Assembly (NCBI RefSeq): GCF_904846605.1
Contig: NZ_CAJHBI010000002.1
Location: 83,918 to 147,917 of the forward strand
Source: Psychrobacter sp. 72-O-c
Lineage (GTDB): Bacteria > Pseudomonadota > Gammaproteobacteria > Pseudomonadales > Moraxellaceae
Length of the DNA: 64,000 nucleotides
Reading direction: 5' to 3'
The position numbers and the translations under genes were made by a program. Below the pieces are notes generated by a model. The model worked only from the letters and a program-made list of their open reading frames with translations, was not told the origin of the DNA and did not search any database. Positions 52,261-61,027 of this stretch are shown here, piece after piece. Positions within the stretch are counted from its first letter, which is position 1. Every line of letters starts with the position of its first letter.

Positions 52261-53727
52261 ATGGGGGACAATATGCTTAGACTGAAAACCACTAACAATA
52301 AGCAGAACTGGCTACAGCGTAGTACGCTAGCGTTAGCTGTTAGCACGACAATGATTATTGGCATCAGTGGTGCTGTTAGTGTTGTCGTAGCGCCAAGCGC
52401 TCAGGCGGCAGTCACTACCGCAGACTTTTCTGGTTTGGTTCAGCAAGTTACTCCAGGAGTGGCGCGTGTCAACGTTACTAAGACTGTTAGCGAAGCGGAG
52501 CTGGCTAAAGCGCAGACCGCTGAGCTGTTGCGACAGTTCTTTGGTGACCGCTTACGCATCCCTGATCAAGCAGTGACCCCAGCGATTGAACATGCTTATG
52601 GCACCGCTTTTTTTGTCACGAAGGATGGCTATATGCTGACCAATCATCATGTGGTAGAAGGGGCGGATAAGATTACCGTGACTCTTAATGACCGAACGGA
52701 GCTTGATGCGACCTTAGTTGGCAGTGACGAGCGCTCGGATGTGGCGGTCTTAAAAGTCGCGGGCAAGCAGTTCCCAGCCTTACCTATTGGCGATTCTAAT
52801 ATTATTAAAGTCGGTGAGCCGGTACTGGCTATTGGCTCGCCATTTGGCTTTGATTATTCCGCTTCCGCCGGTATTGTTAGTGCCAAGTCACGCAACTTTT
52901 CGCGTGAGACCAGCGTGCCATTTATTCAAACGGATGTGGCCTTAAACCCTGGTAATTCAGGTGGACCATTATTCAATCAGAGCGGTGAAGTTATCGGTAT
53001 TAACTCACGCATTTTTAGTGGTACTGGCGGTTATATGGGGCTGTCTTTCTCTATTCCGATCGATGCGGCAATGGATATTTATGAGCAGCTAAAAACCAAC
53101 GGCGAAGTAACGCGCGCCTATTTGGGTATATATCCGCAGGATATTGATCGCAATTTGGCCGAAGCTTATAAGTTAGTCCGCCCTCAAGGGGCACTACTGA
53201 CCCGCGTATCACCAGACTCACCAGCACAAAAAGCAGGCTTGCAATCAGGTGATATTATTTTGCAATATAATGATATCGAGATTATGCGTGCGTCAGATTT
53301 ACTGAACCTGATTAATCGAGCACGACCTAATGATTCATTTCTCGCTGACATTCAGCGTGATGGGAAGCAAATGACAATCAGCGGTAAGCTTAGTCACGCT
53401 CCTAATGACGTGCAGGCACAAGGTCATGACCAGCAAGAGGATGAAGTAAACTTAGGGCTGCGGTTACGTAATTTAACACCAGATGAGCAAGCAGAGCTGG
53501 CCGCTGATAACAAGACTGGTATATTAGTCACCACCGTTGAGCCTACCGGCTTAGCGGCGCGTTCAGGAATATTGGCAGGTGATATTATTACCAATCTGCA
53601 CCAAAAGCCTATAACAAAAGTAACCGACTTTTCCAGCGCGATATCATCATTACCCAAAAAAGGAGTGGTTACCATTGCAGTGATGCGTCAAGGTATCCCC
53701 GGTATTATTGGTTTGCGTATTGAATAA
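52261..53727 (+). CDS. mucD: Periplasmic serine protease of the Do (DegP/MucD) family
   Basis: Quality-control protease/chaperone of the periplasm. Signal peptide ends SAQA-A near residue 50. Catalytic triad His in LTNHHVVEGADKI, Asp in RSDVAVLKVAG, and Ser in NPGNSGGPLFNQ; two PDZ domains follow (LAEAYKLVRPQGALLTRVSP start of the first, and LLVTTVEPTGLAARSGIL-like in the second, with the GIL at about 423). 488 residues. An in-frame ATG at 52273 sits after GGGGGA and may be the real start. Expressed alone. Confidence 0.92.
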   Translation: MGDNMLRLKTTNNKQNWLQRSTLALAVSTTMIIGISGAVSVVVAPSAQAAVTTADFSGLVQQVTPGVARVNVTKTVSEAELAKAQTAELLRQFFGDRLRIPDQAVTPAIEHAYGTAFFVTKDGYMLTNHHVVEGADKITVTLNDRTELDATLVGSDERSDVAVLKVAGKQFPALPIGDSNIIKVGEPVLAIGSPFGFDYSASAGIVSAKSRNFSRETSVPFIQTDVALNPGNSGGPLFNQSGEVIGINSRIFSGTGGYMGLSFSIPIDAAMDIYEQLKTNGEVTRAYLGIYPQDIDRNLAEAYKLVRPQGALLTRVSPDSPAQKAGLQSGDIILQYNDIEIMRASDLLNLINRARPNDSFLADIQRDGKQMTISGKLSHAPNDVQAQGHDQQEDEVNLGLRLRNLTPDEQAELAADNKTGILVTTVEPTGLAARSGILAGDIITNLHQKPITKVTDFSSAISSLPKKGVVTIAVMRQGIPGIIGLRIE

Positions 53728-54237
53728 ACAACGGTTTTGATAGTGAGGTTGGTACACGAGTCTTGCTTTTTCGGTTGTGTCGTCTGACTATCGATGTGTT
53801 GACGATTCGTTAAAATAATCCAAAATATTTTATCAATATTGAGAAATTGCGCTAAACTAATTATTAAATTATAAGACAGTTACCCCTCAATAAAAGCCTT
53901 GCGTATATTGATAAATCGATAAACGAATCGCGAATTTCTGCTCAATTGATAGATAGTCGTCAAACCAAAATATGCTACACTAGCGGGCGTTTGTATAACT
54001 ATCTTTATATAGCAACTGTATATTTGATAGACGCAAATAACATACGAAAATAACGCTAATGTTCAATTGAGCGCATAATAATTTTATAACGTTGACACCT
54101 TTGTATGGTGTATGAACGAACAGTATTAATATCGAGCAAAGCATTGTTATTAACTGAGTTATTAACATTGACCCTTGCAAACGATCTATCATGTGACAGC
54201 TTTGATAAAAGCTAGGATAATACGGTAAGGCACGGTT
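53728..54237. other. Intergenic region upstream of dapA
   Basis: 510 bp, AT-rich. The only good promoter is the extended -10 at 53973, which would leave a ~250-nt leader. I searched it by eye for a lysine-riboswitch pattern and did not find one. Confidence 0.4.
53973..53987 (+). promoter_or_regulatory. Extended -10 promoter upstream of dapA
   Basis: TGCTACACT followed by AGCGGG; 13 of 15 bases match the element before pcnB (7791-7805). No convincing -35. Confidence 0.4.
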
Positions 54238-55143
54238 ATGAGCACAGCATACGACGATATCAAAACCCAACTACAAGGCTCAATGGTAGCCTTAGTAACG
54301 CCCATGCATCCTGACGGTAAGGTCGATTATAAACGTCTAGCAGACCTCATTGATTGGCAGATTGAGCAAGGCACACATTGCCTCGTCGCTGTCGGTACGA
54401 CTGGTGAATCTGCAACCTTATCCATGCAAGAGCATAGCGAGGTTATACGCTATTTCGTCCAGCATGTTAAAGGCCGCGTGCCAGTGATTGCAGGAACAGG
54501 TGCTAATAATACTACTGAAGCCATTAAGCTTACCCAAGATGCCAAAGACGCTGGTGCAGACTGCGCGTTACTGGTAGCCCCTTACTATAATAAACCGCCG
54601 CAAGAAGGCCTATATCAACATTATAAAGCGATTGCCGAAGCAGTCGATATGCCGCAAATGCTCTATAATGTACCGGGGCGTACCGTAGTCGATATTGCTC
54701 AAGAAACCGTTGAACGCTTAGCTGATATCGAAAATATTGTCGCTATTAAAGATGCCACTGGGTCTGTTGCCCGCGGTGAACAATTGATTAAGGCTGTTGG
54801 CTCGCGTTTGGTTGTACTATCAGGCGATGATGGTACTGCACTTGATCTTATGAAAGTAGGCGCTAAAGGTAATATTTCAGTCACTGCTAATGTTGCCCCA
54901 AAAGCGATGAGCGAAACCTTTACAGCCGCATTACGTGGTGATTTTACCGCTGCTAATAATATACATGATGCCATCAAGCACCTACATCGCGACCTATTTA
55001 TTGAGTCCAGCCCTATTCCCGCTAAGTATGCTCTAAATAAAATGGGCATGATAGATACGGGTATCCGCTTACCACTAGTATGGTTAGCTAAAGAACATCA
55101 TGCGACCATCGACGCCGCTTTAGTACGAGCAAACTTACTATAA
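54238..55143 (+). CDS. dapA: 4-hydroxy-tetrahydrodipicolinate synthase
   Basis: Committed step of lysine and meso-diaminopimelate synthesis, condensing pyruvate and aspartate semialdehyde. Motifs: GSMVALVTPM, VAVGTTGESATLS (pyruvate site), VAPYYNKPPQEGLYQHYKAI with the catalytic Tyr, YNVPGRTVVD and KDATG with the Schiff-base lysine. 301 residues, slightly longer than E. coli DapA. Followed by a BamC-like lipoprotein and purC, the same order as in Moraxellaceae relatives and, for dapA-bamC, E. coli. Confidence 0.97.
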   Translation: MSTAYDDIKTQLQGSMVALVTPMHPDGKVDYKRLADLIDWQIEQGTHCLVAVGTTGESATLSMQEHSEVIRYFVQHVKGRVPVIAGTGANNTTEAIKLTQDAKDAGADCALLVAPYYNKPPQEGLYQHYKAIAEAVDMPQMLYNVPGRTVVDIAQETVERLADIENIVAIKDATGSVARGEQLIKAVGSRLVVLSGDDGTALDLMKVGAKGNISVTANVAPKAMSETFTAALRGDFTAANNIHDAIKHLHRDLFIESSPIPAKYALNKMGMIDTGIRLPLVWLAKEHHATIDAALVRANLL

Positions 55144-55314
55144 GTATTAAGCGGGTTATTAGTTATAAACGCTCAGTAATTACTAATACTCAGTAATTAT
55201 TAATACTTAGTAACTATTAATGCTCAATAAAACTTTCAAGTTTAAGAAAAAATGATCAGCTGGCCGCCTGAATGGGCGATGATTGCTCACTCTGAGAAAC
55301 AATATAGAGATAAT

Positions 55315-55638
55315 ATGATTAAGACATCATTTACTACCCCAAAAACGTTTACTGTTATGCTGACCCTAATCTTGGGCAGTACTTTAGTCCTAAGTGGTTG
55401 TCAAACTGCAAAAGGCTTCATGGGTAAGCGAGATAATGGCAGCTTAGACTATCAACAAAGCGAAAAGCTGGCTCCACTGGAGCTACCAGCTGGGCAAGAA
55501 ACGGCGCCATTCGTACCTTTATATCCGACCCCTAATGCGGGCGTAAATACGCTCGAGCTACAAAATGAGTCGGGTAAACAGTATCAACTGCCTAAGCCTG
55601 AGCGTGCAGTTGCGGTGAATACCGCTCCTTCTGAATAA
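55315..55638 (+). CDS. Short BamC-like lipoprotein
   Basis: 107 residues starting MIKTSFTTPKTFTVM with a lipobox LSGC. The mature part is about 75 residues, Pro/Gln-rich and unstructured, ending in LPKPERAVAV. It occupies the nlpB/bamC position after dapA, and the APLELPAGQ and LPKPERA phrases recall the BamD-binding N-terminal segment of BamC. E. coli BamC has two additional helix-grip domains; none is present here. AGAGA precedes the ATG at 55315; the in-frame ATG at 55252 would mask the signal peptide. Assignment is by synteny and weak similarity. Confidence 0.6.
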   Translation: MIKTSFTTPKTFTVMLTLILGSTLVLSGCQTAKGFMGKRDNGSLDYQQSEKLAPLELPAGQETAPFVPLYPTPNAGVNTLELQNESGKQYQLPKPERAVAVNTAPSE

Positions 55639-55794
55639 ACAAACGAACAAACCTCTATTCATACCGTTAGCGCTTTTTTATTGTCATTACTAATATCATT
55701 ATAGCTATTGATATAATGGTTAGTACGGTAATATATAGCCCCTAACGGTAGCTGCGCGTTTTTACCACACAAGCTTGAACGAACAGGAACTCTC

Positions 55795-56511
55795 ATGATG
55801 CAAAAACAACAACTGCTATATAAAGGTAAAGCCAAATCCGTCTATGAAACGGACGATAGTGACCTTCTTATTTTACACTTCCGTGATGATACTTCAGCTC
55901 TTGATGGCAAGCGTATCGAGCAGTTGGCACGTAAAGGCGAAGTCAATAACCGCTTTAATGCTTTTATCATGCAAAAGTTAGCCGATGCCGGTATTGAGAC
56001 CCATTTTGAAAAGCAGCTGTCGAGCGACGAAGTACTAGTCAAACGGTTAGAGATGATTCCAGTTGAATGTGTGGTACGTAACTTTGCTGCCGGTAGTCTA
56101 GTGCGTCGTCTAGGCCTAGAGGAAGGGCAAGTATTGAACCCGCCCACCTATGAGTTGTTCTATAAAGACGACGCGCTCGGTGATCCGATGGTTAATGATT
56201 CGCTAGCAGTAACCTTCGATTGGGCAACTGAGTCGCAGCTGGCAAAAATGGAAGAGTTGACTTATCAAGTCAATGAAGTACTGAAAAAGTTGTTTGATGT
56301 TGGTGATTTAATGCTAGTAGATTTCAAGCTAGAATTTGGCGTCTTTCACGACCGTATCGTCTTAGGCGATGAATTCTCCCCAGATGGCTGCCGTATTTGG
56401 GACAAGAATAGCAAGAAGAAATTGGATAAAGATCGTTTCCGTCAGTCACTCGGTGATGTCATTGAAGGTTATGAAGAAGTGGCCAAACGTATTGGTGTGC
56501 CATTAAGCTAA
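55795..56511 (+). CDS. purC: Phosphoribosylaminoimidazole-succinocarboxamide synthase
   Basis: Joins aspartate to the purine intermediate CAIR. Motifs: [15 protein letters not shown] at the N-terminus, [38 protein letters not shown], and the C-terminal DFKLEFG with [13 protein letters not shown]. 238 residues. A second ATG three bases in is equally possible. Ends in a strong terminator. Confidence 0.96.
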   Translation: MMQKQQLLYKGKAKSVYETDDSDLLILHFRDDTSALDGKRIEQLARKGEVNNRFNAFIMQKLADAGIETHFEKQLSSDEVLVKRLEMIPVECVVRNFAAGSLVRRLGLEEGQVLNPPTYELFYKDDALGDPMVNDSLAVTFDWATESQLAKMEELTYQVNEVLKKLFDVGDLMLVDFKLEFGVFHDRIVLGDEFSPDGCRIWDKNSKKKLDKDRFRQSLGDVIEGYEEVAKRIGVPLS

Positions 56512-56553
56512 GTGTGAAACTGAGCTAAGTGTTTAACTAACTTTATTGCAGTA

Positions 56554-56580
56554 AAAAACTGAGCCATGCGCTCAGTTTTT
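56554..56580 (+). terminator. Terminator after purC
   Basis: AAAAACTGAGC / GCTCAGTTTTT with loop CATGC, followed by T. Confidence 0.87.
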
Positions 56581-56796
56581 TATGTCTATTTCGATTCCCT
56601 TAGCATATTCAAAAACATATTCAAAAATATCGAGGGAATTAAAATGCGAGTGAATGCAGAATGGTTAGATCAAAGCGCAACGTACTAAGTGACAGATGAC
56701 ACAAACTAACACTTCAAAGCCCTGAGTATAGCCTTTATCATAGTGAAATTGAGTGTCCCCTGAATTATTTATTGATAATAACAAAAGGAAAATACA

Positions 56797-57147
56797 GTGT
56801 CGCAGGTTCAGTCAACTACCGAACAAATACCCGGTCTTGGGAAAGAACAAAACACCGCCTTAAAAAACCTCACGATTATAGGCTACCTAGAAGGCACTTC
56901 TTTCTTATTATTGCTCGGCATCGCCATGCCACTAAAATACATGATGGGCATTCCAGAAGGTGTGAAATATATCGGTATGGCACACGGTATATTGTTCATC
57001 GCCTATATCTTGATGCTTATGGTCGTAGTTAACAAAATAAAAATGCCAATCTGGGCCATGCCCGCAGGCGTACTCGGATCGTTCTTACCGTTTGGCCCGT
57101 TTATATTCGACCATTTGTTGAAAAAGAGTTTAAAGAAAAAGGTGTAG
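56797..57147 (+). CDS. DUF3817 family inner-membrane protein
   Basis: 116 residues with three hydrophobic helices; the pattern LEGTSFLLLLGIAMPLKY, a central MAHGILFIAYILMLM and C-terminal LPFGPFIFDHLLKK is the DUF3817 family, of unknown function. The start is GTG, supported by AAAAGGAAA 9 bp upstream. It converges with the GST gene. Confidence 0.88.
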   Translation: MSQVQSTTEQIPGLGKEQNTALKNLTIIGYLEGTSFLLLLGIAMPLKYMMGIPEGVKYIGMAHGILFIAYILMLMVVVNKIKMPIWAMPAGVLGSFLPFGPFIFDHLLKKSLKKKV

Positions 57148-57167
57148 AAAGCAGACTAAAACCAGCC

Positions 57168-57872
57168 CTACTGCGGATGATGTAAGGACACCCCATCAAG
57201 CAGAACAGGTGATGAAGGAAAAACCACCACGTCGTCGCCTCCCTCTTGCCATGGCTGAAACTTAGTCATGGCTTGCAGAAAAAATGGGTGCTCCAACCAG
57301 TTTTGTAGCCACAGTCGTAGCTTCGGGTAAGGTAAGCTGTAAAAAACATCGCGATCCACATGGGCGAATTGGCGGACGAAAGGCATGATGCCAATATCGG
57401 CAATGGTTACTCTATCTCCCAGTAGGTAAAGGTTTTTAGTCAGTAACTCCTCTAGAACCTGTAAAAAGGCTTCACCCTGCTGCCGGTACTCTGTCTGGGT
57501 CATCTCAAGATGACGGTCGGCATATTTATAGCGATCCAGCCAATGTTTAAATTGGCTGTCGTTTTGCTCGATCAAAGTATTAGCCTGATGTAAAACCTTT
57601 GCATCCAATAGTCCCTGCGGATCTTTCTGCTCAAGCGCCCACGCCATTATCTCTCGGCTTTCTTCAATCACAGCGCCATCCACAGTAGCATCAAAAACTT
57701 GTAAAATAGGCACAGTGCCTTTTGGGCTAATCGCTAGCATCTGCGCTGGTTTATTTTTTAGAGTTATCTCCCGCAACTCCACCTGTACTTCGGCAAACAA
57801 CAGGCCGAGACGGGCACGCATGGCATAGGGACAGCGACGAAAAGAGTACAGGCAATGAAGCGAGGAAGTCAT
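57168..57872 (-). CDS. Glutathione S-transferase family protein
   Basis: N-terminal thioredoxin fold with a CPYAMRAR motif where the active-site Cys/Ser would lie, and GTVPILQ cis-proline; the all-helical C-terminal domain has GDRVTIADIGIMPFVRQFAHVD (split: GDRVTIADIGIMPFVR). 234 residues. The Cys-Pro-Tyr type resembles glutaredoxin-2/omega members. Substrate unknown; probable cytosolic thiol-transferase. Confidence 0.87.
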   Translation of the reverse strand: MTSSLHCLYSFRRCPYAMRARLGLLFAEVQVELREITLKNKPAQMLAISPKGTVPILQVFDATVDGAVIEESREIMAWALEQKDPQGLLDAKVLHQANTLIEQNDSQFKHWLDRYKYADRHLEMTQTEYRQQGEAFLQVLEELLTKNLYLLGDRVTIADIGIMPFVRQFAHVDRDVFYSLPYPKLRLWLQNWLEHPFFLQAMTKFQPWQEGGDDVVVFPSSPVLLDGVSLHHPQ

Positions 57873-58378
57873 AGGTATTTCTCGTAGTTGAATCGAGATC
57901 AGTCAGCTTAGAACCACTGATTCCAGTGGTTATTTAATCTTATCTTCGATCTCTATTATGGAGCGCTTAAAAGCACTTTCGATCTCTTTCTGGGCTTAGT
58001 CGGCTTAAGATTCACGATTTTTAAATATTCTAAACATGATAATCAACTGTTATGATAACTACTTAAGTTTGAAATGGAAGCTACTATCTTACTACTAGCC
58101 GTATTTGATTAAAAAATGTTATTCAAGTTAAAACAGTGAGGTACGTTAAAAGGTGATTATATTCTCTTGAATCAGATTCGGTACCCTAGTGAGGACTTGA
58201 ATCTTCGGCTGTAGGCTATATATGCTAATAGGTAGAGCTATTAAAATCATGACAGTGTACTTTGTAGTGTACAGAACGTTAGCTTTTTAATCTTAAAAAT
58301 AGTCATCATGATCAAATTTTCTAGATAGCTTTTATAGGAATAATTGGGTTTGCCGTGATGGCGGGCTTCTTAATTCTA
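57873..58378. other. Intergenic region
   Basis: 506 bp, AT-rich. AGTGTAC appears twice near 58253-58270 (AGTGTACTTTGTAGTGTAC). No ORF, hairpin or RNA gene is supported. Confidence 0.35.
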
Positions 58379-58651
58379 CTACTTATACTTAGGATCGGAT
58401 TTAAACCTATAGTTAGAATTAGTAGTACATTTTTCAAAAATATCCTGATCAATTGCTTTGTTATAGCTATCTTGTAATTGTATCCTCGCAACACTTTGTT
58501 GGTCAGTAGTACAACTACTCCGATTCTTATAATCTTTTCTTTTATCGAGATTTTGATTATTCCAATCAAAAATACCGTAGTTACAAGCGGATAGACTTAA
58601 GCAGAAAACGATTGCCATAATACTAAAAAGCATTTTCTCCAATGATTCCAT
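58379..58651 (-). CDS. Small lipoprotein of unknown function, copy A
   Basis: 90 residues. The lipobox LSAC follows a hydrophobic segment, and the mature part is about 66 residues. It has GAGGAAG 9 bp upstream of the ATG at 58651; an internal ATG at 58633 gives a more standard signal. The mature part contains DWNNQ and a C-terminal EKC...FKSDPKY. Both phrases recur in the two entries to the right, which makes this one of a small local family. Function unknown. Confidence 0.65.
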   Translation of the reverse strand: MESLEKMLFSIMAIVFCLSLSACNYGIFDWNNQNLDKRKDYKNRSSCTTDQQSVARIQLQDSYNKAIDQDIFEKCTTNSNYRFKSDPKYK

Positions 58652-58760
58652 GATGTTATCTTCCTCAAAAGTGGTTCAAAGTAAGTTCGGTGCGCTATAC
58701 AGTCATCGAACTGCTAGCTGTATGCTTAATACTTATAGTATCTCCCCTGTCCCTTAGTAT

Positions 58761-59027
58761 CTAACTAGCTTTTTTATAACCATTTTCTAGTAAACATTTT
58801 TTATATAAATTAATCTCTTTAAACTTAACCTCGCATTGTCTACCTATTTTTGCTGCCTGCTCGTCAGTTCCATTAAACACGTACCCTGAGTTAATAGCTG
58901 CCTCATTCTGCTCTTGTAAGTATTCTTGGTTCCAATCTAGAAAACGAGTATCTACAGGATTTAAAAGTCCACTACAACCAGTTAAAAAATAACAGGTAAA
59001 TACAGTATATATAATTTTAGAAATCAT
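58761..59027 (-). CDS. Small lipoprotein of unknown function, copy B
   Basis: 88 residues from the ATG at 59027 (GTGAGAG upstream). A hydrophobic signal with lipobox LTGC, then FLDWNQEYLQEQ and a C-terminal YKKCLLENGYKK. Shares the LDWNQ and KC...Y pattern with copy A but lacks the FKSDPKY ending. Its start codon follows by 11 bp the stop of a third, degraded copy. Confidence 0.62.
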   Translation of the reverse strand: MISKIIYTVFTCYFLTGCSGLLNPVDTRFLDWNQEYLQEQNEAAINSGYVFNGTDEQAAKIGRQCEVKFKEINLYKKCLLENGYKKAS

Positions 59028-59037
59028 CTTACTCTCA

Positions 59038-59190
59038 CTACATATATTTAGGATCAAATTTAAATTTATGGGATGACTTATCTAAGCATTTATAAAGAAT
59101 GTCATCAGATGATTTATCAGGGTATACCCTATTAGAACCAGTTATTTCACCCTTCAAACCTATTAATAGACCACTCAAAATAGACCGCGC
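59038..59190 (-). pseudogene. Degraded third copy of the small lipoprotein family
   Basis: Open frame on the minus strand ending KFKFDPKYM, preceded by SSDDILYKCLDKSSH. This aligns with copy A's QDIFEKCTT...FKSDPKY. It has no ATG start, no lipobox cysteine, and the frame is closed by TAA just upstream (59191-59193). It is therefore the C-terminal part of a broken or deleted gene. A TTG at 59178 could in theory start translation. Confidence 0.55.
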
Positions 59191-59489
59191 TTATGGAACT
59201 ACTTATAACAGACTATCGAGCTTTGTGTATGTACACACTGCGCTAGACACTTAATGACGATTTACTGTCTCACAACGCTTATCTACTGACTCCCTCACGT
59301 ATGAGCGTTACCGTTTCATGCGCTCAGTTTTTGTTATTTAAATTCGCTTAAATTTTTTGAATATTAAGCATTTGCTGTAACAGTCTTCGAACGCAGCTTA
59401 AACACTGTCCTCACGCCCTATTTTAGTTTTTATGCTAAGTTATTGACTATCTATACTTATATCATAAAGACAAAAATAAGGTCTAATAA
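59191..59489. other. Intergenic region
   Basis: About 300 bp between the lipoprotein remnant and the glycosylase gene. No signal seen apart from AAGGTC before the glycosylase start. Confidence 0.35.
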
Positions 59490-60137
59490 ATGCCATCTTC
59501 AAAAACGTCTACTCTTCAGCCTATTATATTAGAACCGTCATGGTTTGCCCGTCCAACTTGCGTGGTCGCCGCCGACTTGATTGGCAAGGTATTGTGTCGC
59601 CAACTGACGGATAGTGATGGCACGCAAAAAGTGCTGCGAATGCGTATCTCCGAGACCGAAGCTTATATAGGCAATGCTGATAGATCAGTTCAGGCGCATG
59701 TGGCAAAAGGAAAAGAAAAATCTGAAATCATGTATCGCGAAGGGGGCGTACTTTACGTATATCTGACTTATGGCGTTCATCATATGCTTAACCTAATCAG
59801 TGGGCCTCTAGAATCACCAGAATCGGTTCTTATACGGGCGGGTTTTTTGACGGCTGATAGTGATCGACTGGTAGAGGAGCAATTGCTCAGCGCGGATAAG
59901 CAGCTGACTCATCCTAAGCAACTTACTGGCCCCGGAAAATTGACTAAACGCCTGCAAATCGACCGCGATTTATATGGCAAGCCTATCAATCCAGAATCTA
60001 AGGTTTGGGTTGAAGACGACGGTTGCCTGCCGCCAGTATCGCTGCGCCCGCGTATCGGTATTGATTATGCTGGTGACGCTAAAGACTGGCTGCTGCGTTA
60101 TATATGGACCGATCATCCCTCCTTATCGAAGAAGTAG
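59490..60137 (+). CDS. 3-methyladenine DNA glycosylase (MPG/AAG family)
   Basis: Removes alkylated purines in base-excision repair. The pattern LIGKVLCRQL, RISETEAYIGNADRSVQAH with the catalytic Glu, GGVLYVYLTYGVHHMLNLIS, ESVLIRAG and LTGPGKLTKRLQI is COG2094. 215 residues, typical. It is a stand-alone gene. Confidence 0.9.
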   Translation: MPSSKTSTLQPIILEPSWFARPTCVVAADLIGKVLCRQLTDSDGTQKVLRMRISETEAYIGNADRSVQAHVAKGKEKSEIMYREGGVLYVYLTYGVHHMLNLISGPLESPESVLIRAGFLTADSDRLVEEQLLSADKQLTHPKQLTGPGKLTKRLQIDRDLYGKPINPESKVWVEDDGCLPPVSLRPRIGIDYAGDAKDWLLRYIWTDHPSLSKK

Positions 60138-60267
60138 AATATGACTGTTCATTCGACGTTACTTGCCCGAAGGTGTTTCTAAGAGATTTTTTCTTAAAGC
60201 TCTCTCAAAGCATTTTTAAATACATTTTTGAAGTTGGGTTTTCAATATTAGATCATAAGGTGGTGAC

Positions 60268-60579
60268 ATGTATAAGCTAACTGTTTTTATTCCTGAACAA
60301 GCTCTCAGCGAAGTAAAGTCCGCGCTGTTTGCAGCGGGTGCAGGGACGATCGGCAATTATGAACAGTGCTGCTGGCAGGTACAAGGAATGGGACAGTTTA
60401 TGCCGCTGGCAGGTAGCTCACCGCATATCGGCACACATGACAGTATTGAAACAGTCAGTGAGTGGCGCGTAGAAATGGTGGTTAATGAGGTAGTAATTCA
60501 TAGCGTCATTACAGCGTTAAAGCGTGCTCATCCTTATGAAACGCCTGCCTATGATGTGATCAAGGTATTAAGTTTTTAA
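60268..60579 (+). CDS. Stand-alone NIF3/YqfO C-terminal-type domain protein
   Basis: 103 residues. MYKLTVFIPEQALSEVKSAL, AGAGTIGNYEQCCW, and the ending LKRAHPYETPAYDVIKVL match the insertion/C-terminal (CutA-like, ferredoxin-fold) domain of NIF3/YqfO proteins but as an independent protein. GGTGG is close to the ATG. Function unknown; probably trimeric by analogy with CutA. Confidence 0.8.
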   Translation: MYKLTVFIPEQALSEVKSALFAAGAGTIGNYEQCCWQVQGMGQFMPLAGSSPHIGTHDSIETVSEWRVEMVVNEVVIHSVITALKRAHPYETPAYDVIKVLSF

Positions 60580-60653
60580 TACATTAGCTTATACAAGCTC
60601 CTTGTAATAACGTATTGCTGTGTTTATTCTGTTCCAGAATAAAAGTATAGGAT

Positions 60654-60691
60654 AAAAAAAGTCAAATAAATCAAGGACTGATTTATTTGAC
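60654..60691 (-). terminator. Strong minus-strand terminator
   Basis: GTCAAATAAATCA / TGATTTATTTGAC perfect 13-bp stem with a 5-nt loop and seven A's on the left, i.e. a U7 tract for minus-strand RNA. It terminates the transcript of the broken gene at 60760-60974 and probably of the lipoprotein gene further right. Confidence 0.85.
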
Positions 60692-60759
60692 TATAGGCGT
60701 CAACTCACAAATGATGCCAAAATTTTAGCTTAACATAGCAAAGTTAGTCTTGTTCAAAA

Positions 60760-60974
60760 TCAGTCTTTTTTAACCTTGATGATATTTAAGTTCGGATAGC
60801 CGAGTAACATTTTAAAATCGTGAGAGCCACATCTGGCTACTGCTTCAAAGACCTCATTTCATTGACAGCTCGTTGCTTAGTGGCAGAATAACGCAAGTCT
60901 CTGTTAATACTGTCTTCAATATAGTCAGCGAAATGTAAAACTGCTACGGTGTTAGACTTGCTTGCTGTACCCAT
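60760..60974 (-). pseudogene. Frameshifted gene of unknown function
   Basis: On the minus strand an ATG at 60974 opens MGTASKSNTVAVLHFADYIE, continues DSINRDLRYSATKQRAVNEM, and then hits a stop. Shifting by one base near 60857 continues as EVFEAVARCGSHDFKMLL GYPNLNIIKVKKD to a TGA at 60760. The two halves read as one ~75-residue protein. The terminator 70 bp downstream fits. Either a real frameshift mutation or a sequencing error in a small gene; I do not recognise the family. Confidence 0.45.
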
Positions 60975-61027
60975 TGTACTATTGGTACTTATCTGGCTTG
61001 TAGTAGTTATAAAGTTTTTTGATTGTA

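Larger units (their letters stand above)
60580..61027. other. Region with a minus-strand terminator and a broken gene
   Basis: 448 bp without an intact ORF; holds the terminator (60654-60691) and the frameshifted gene (60760-60974) described separately. Confidence 0.5.

Noticed and set aside
54001..54237. Lysine riboswitch in the dapA leader
   Set aside because: I looked for L-box-type conserved elements and did not see them; only a long AT-rich leader.
56644..56688. 14-codon ORF with GAGGGAA ribosome site after purC
   Set aside because: Too short to support from one genome; no recognisable product. Could be checked by conservation.
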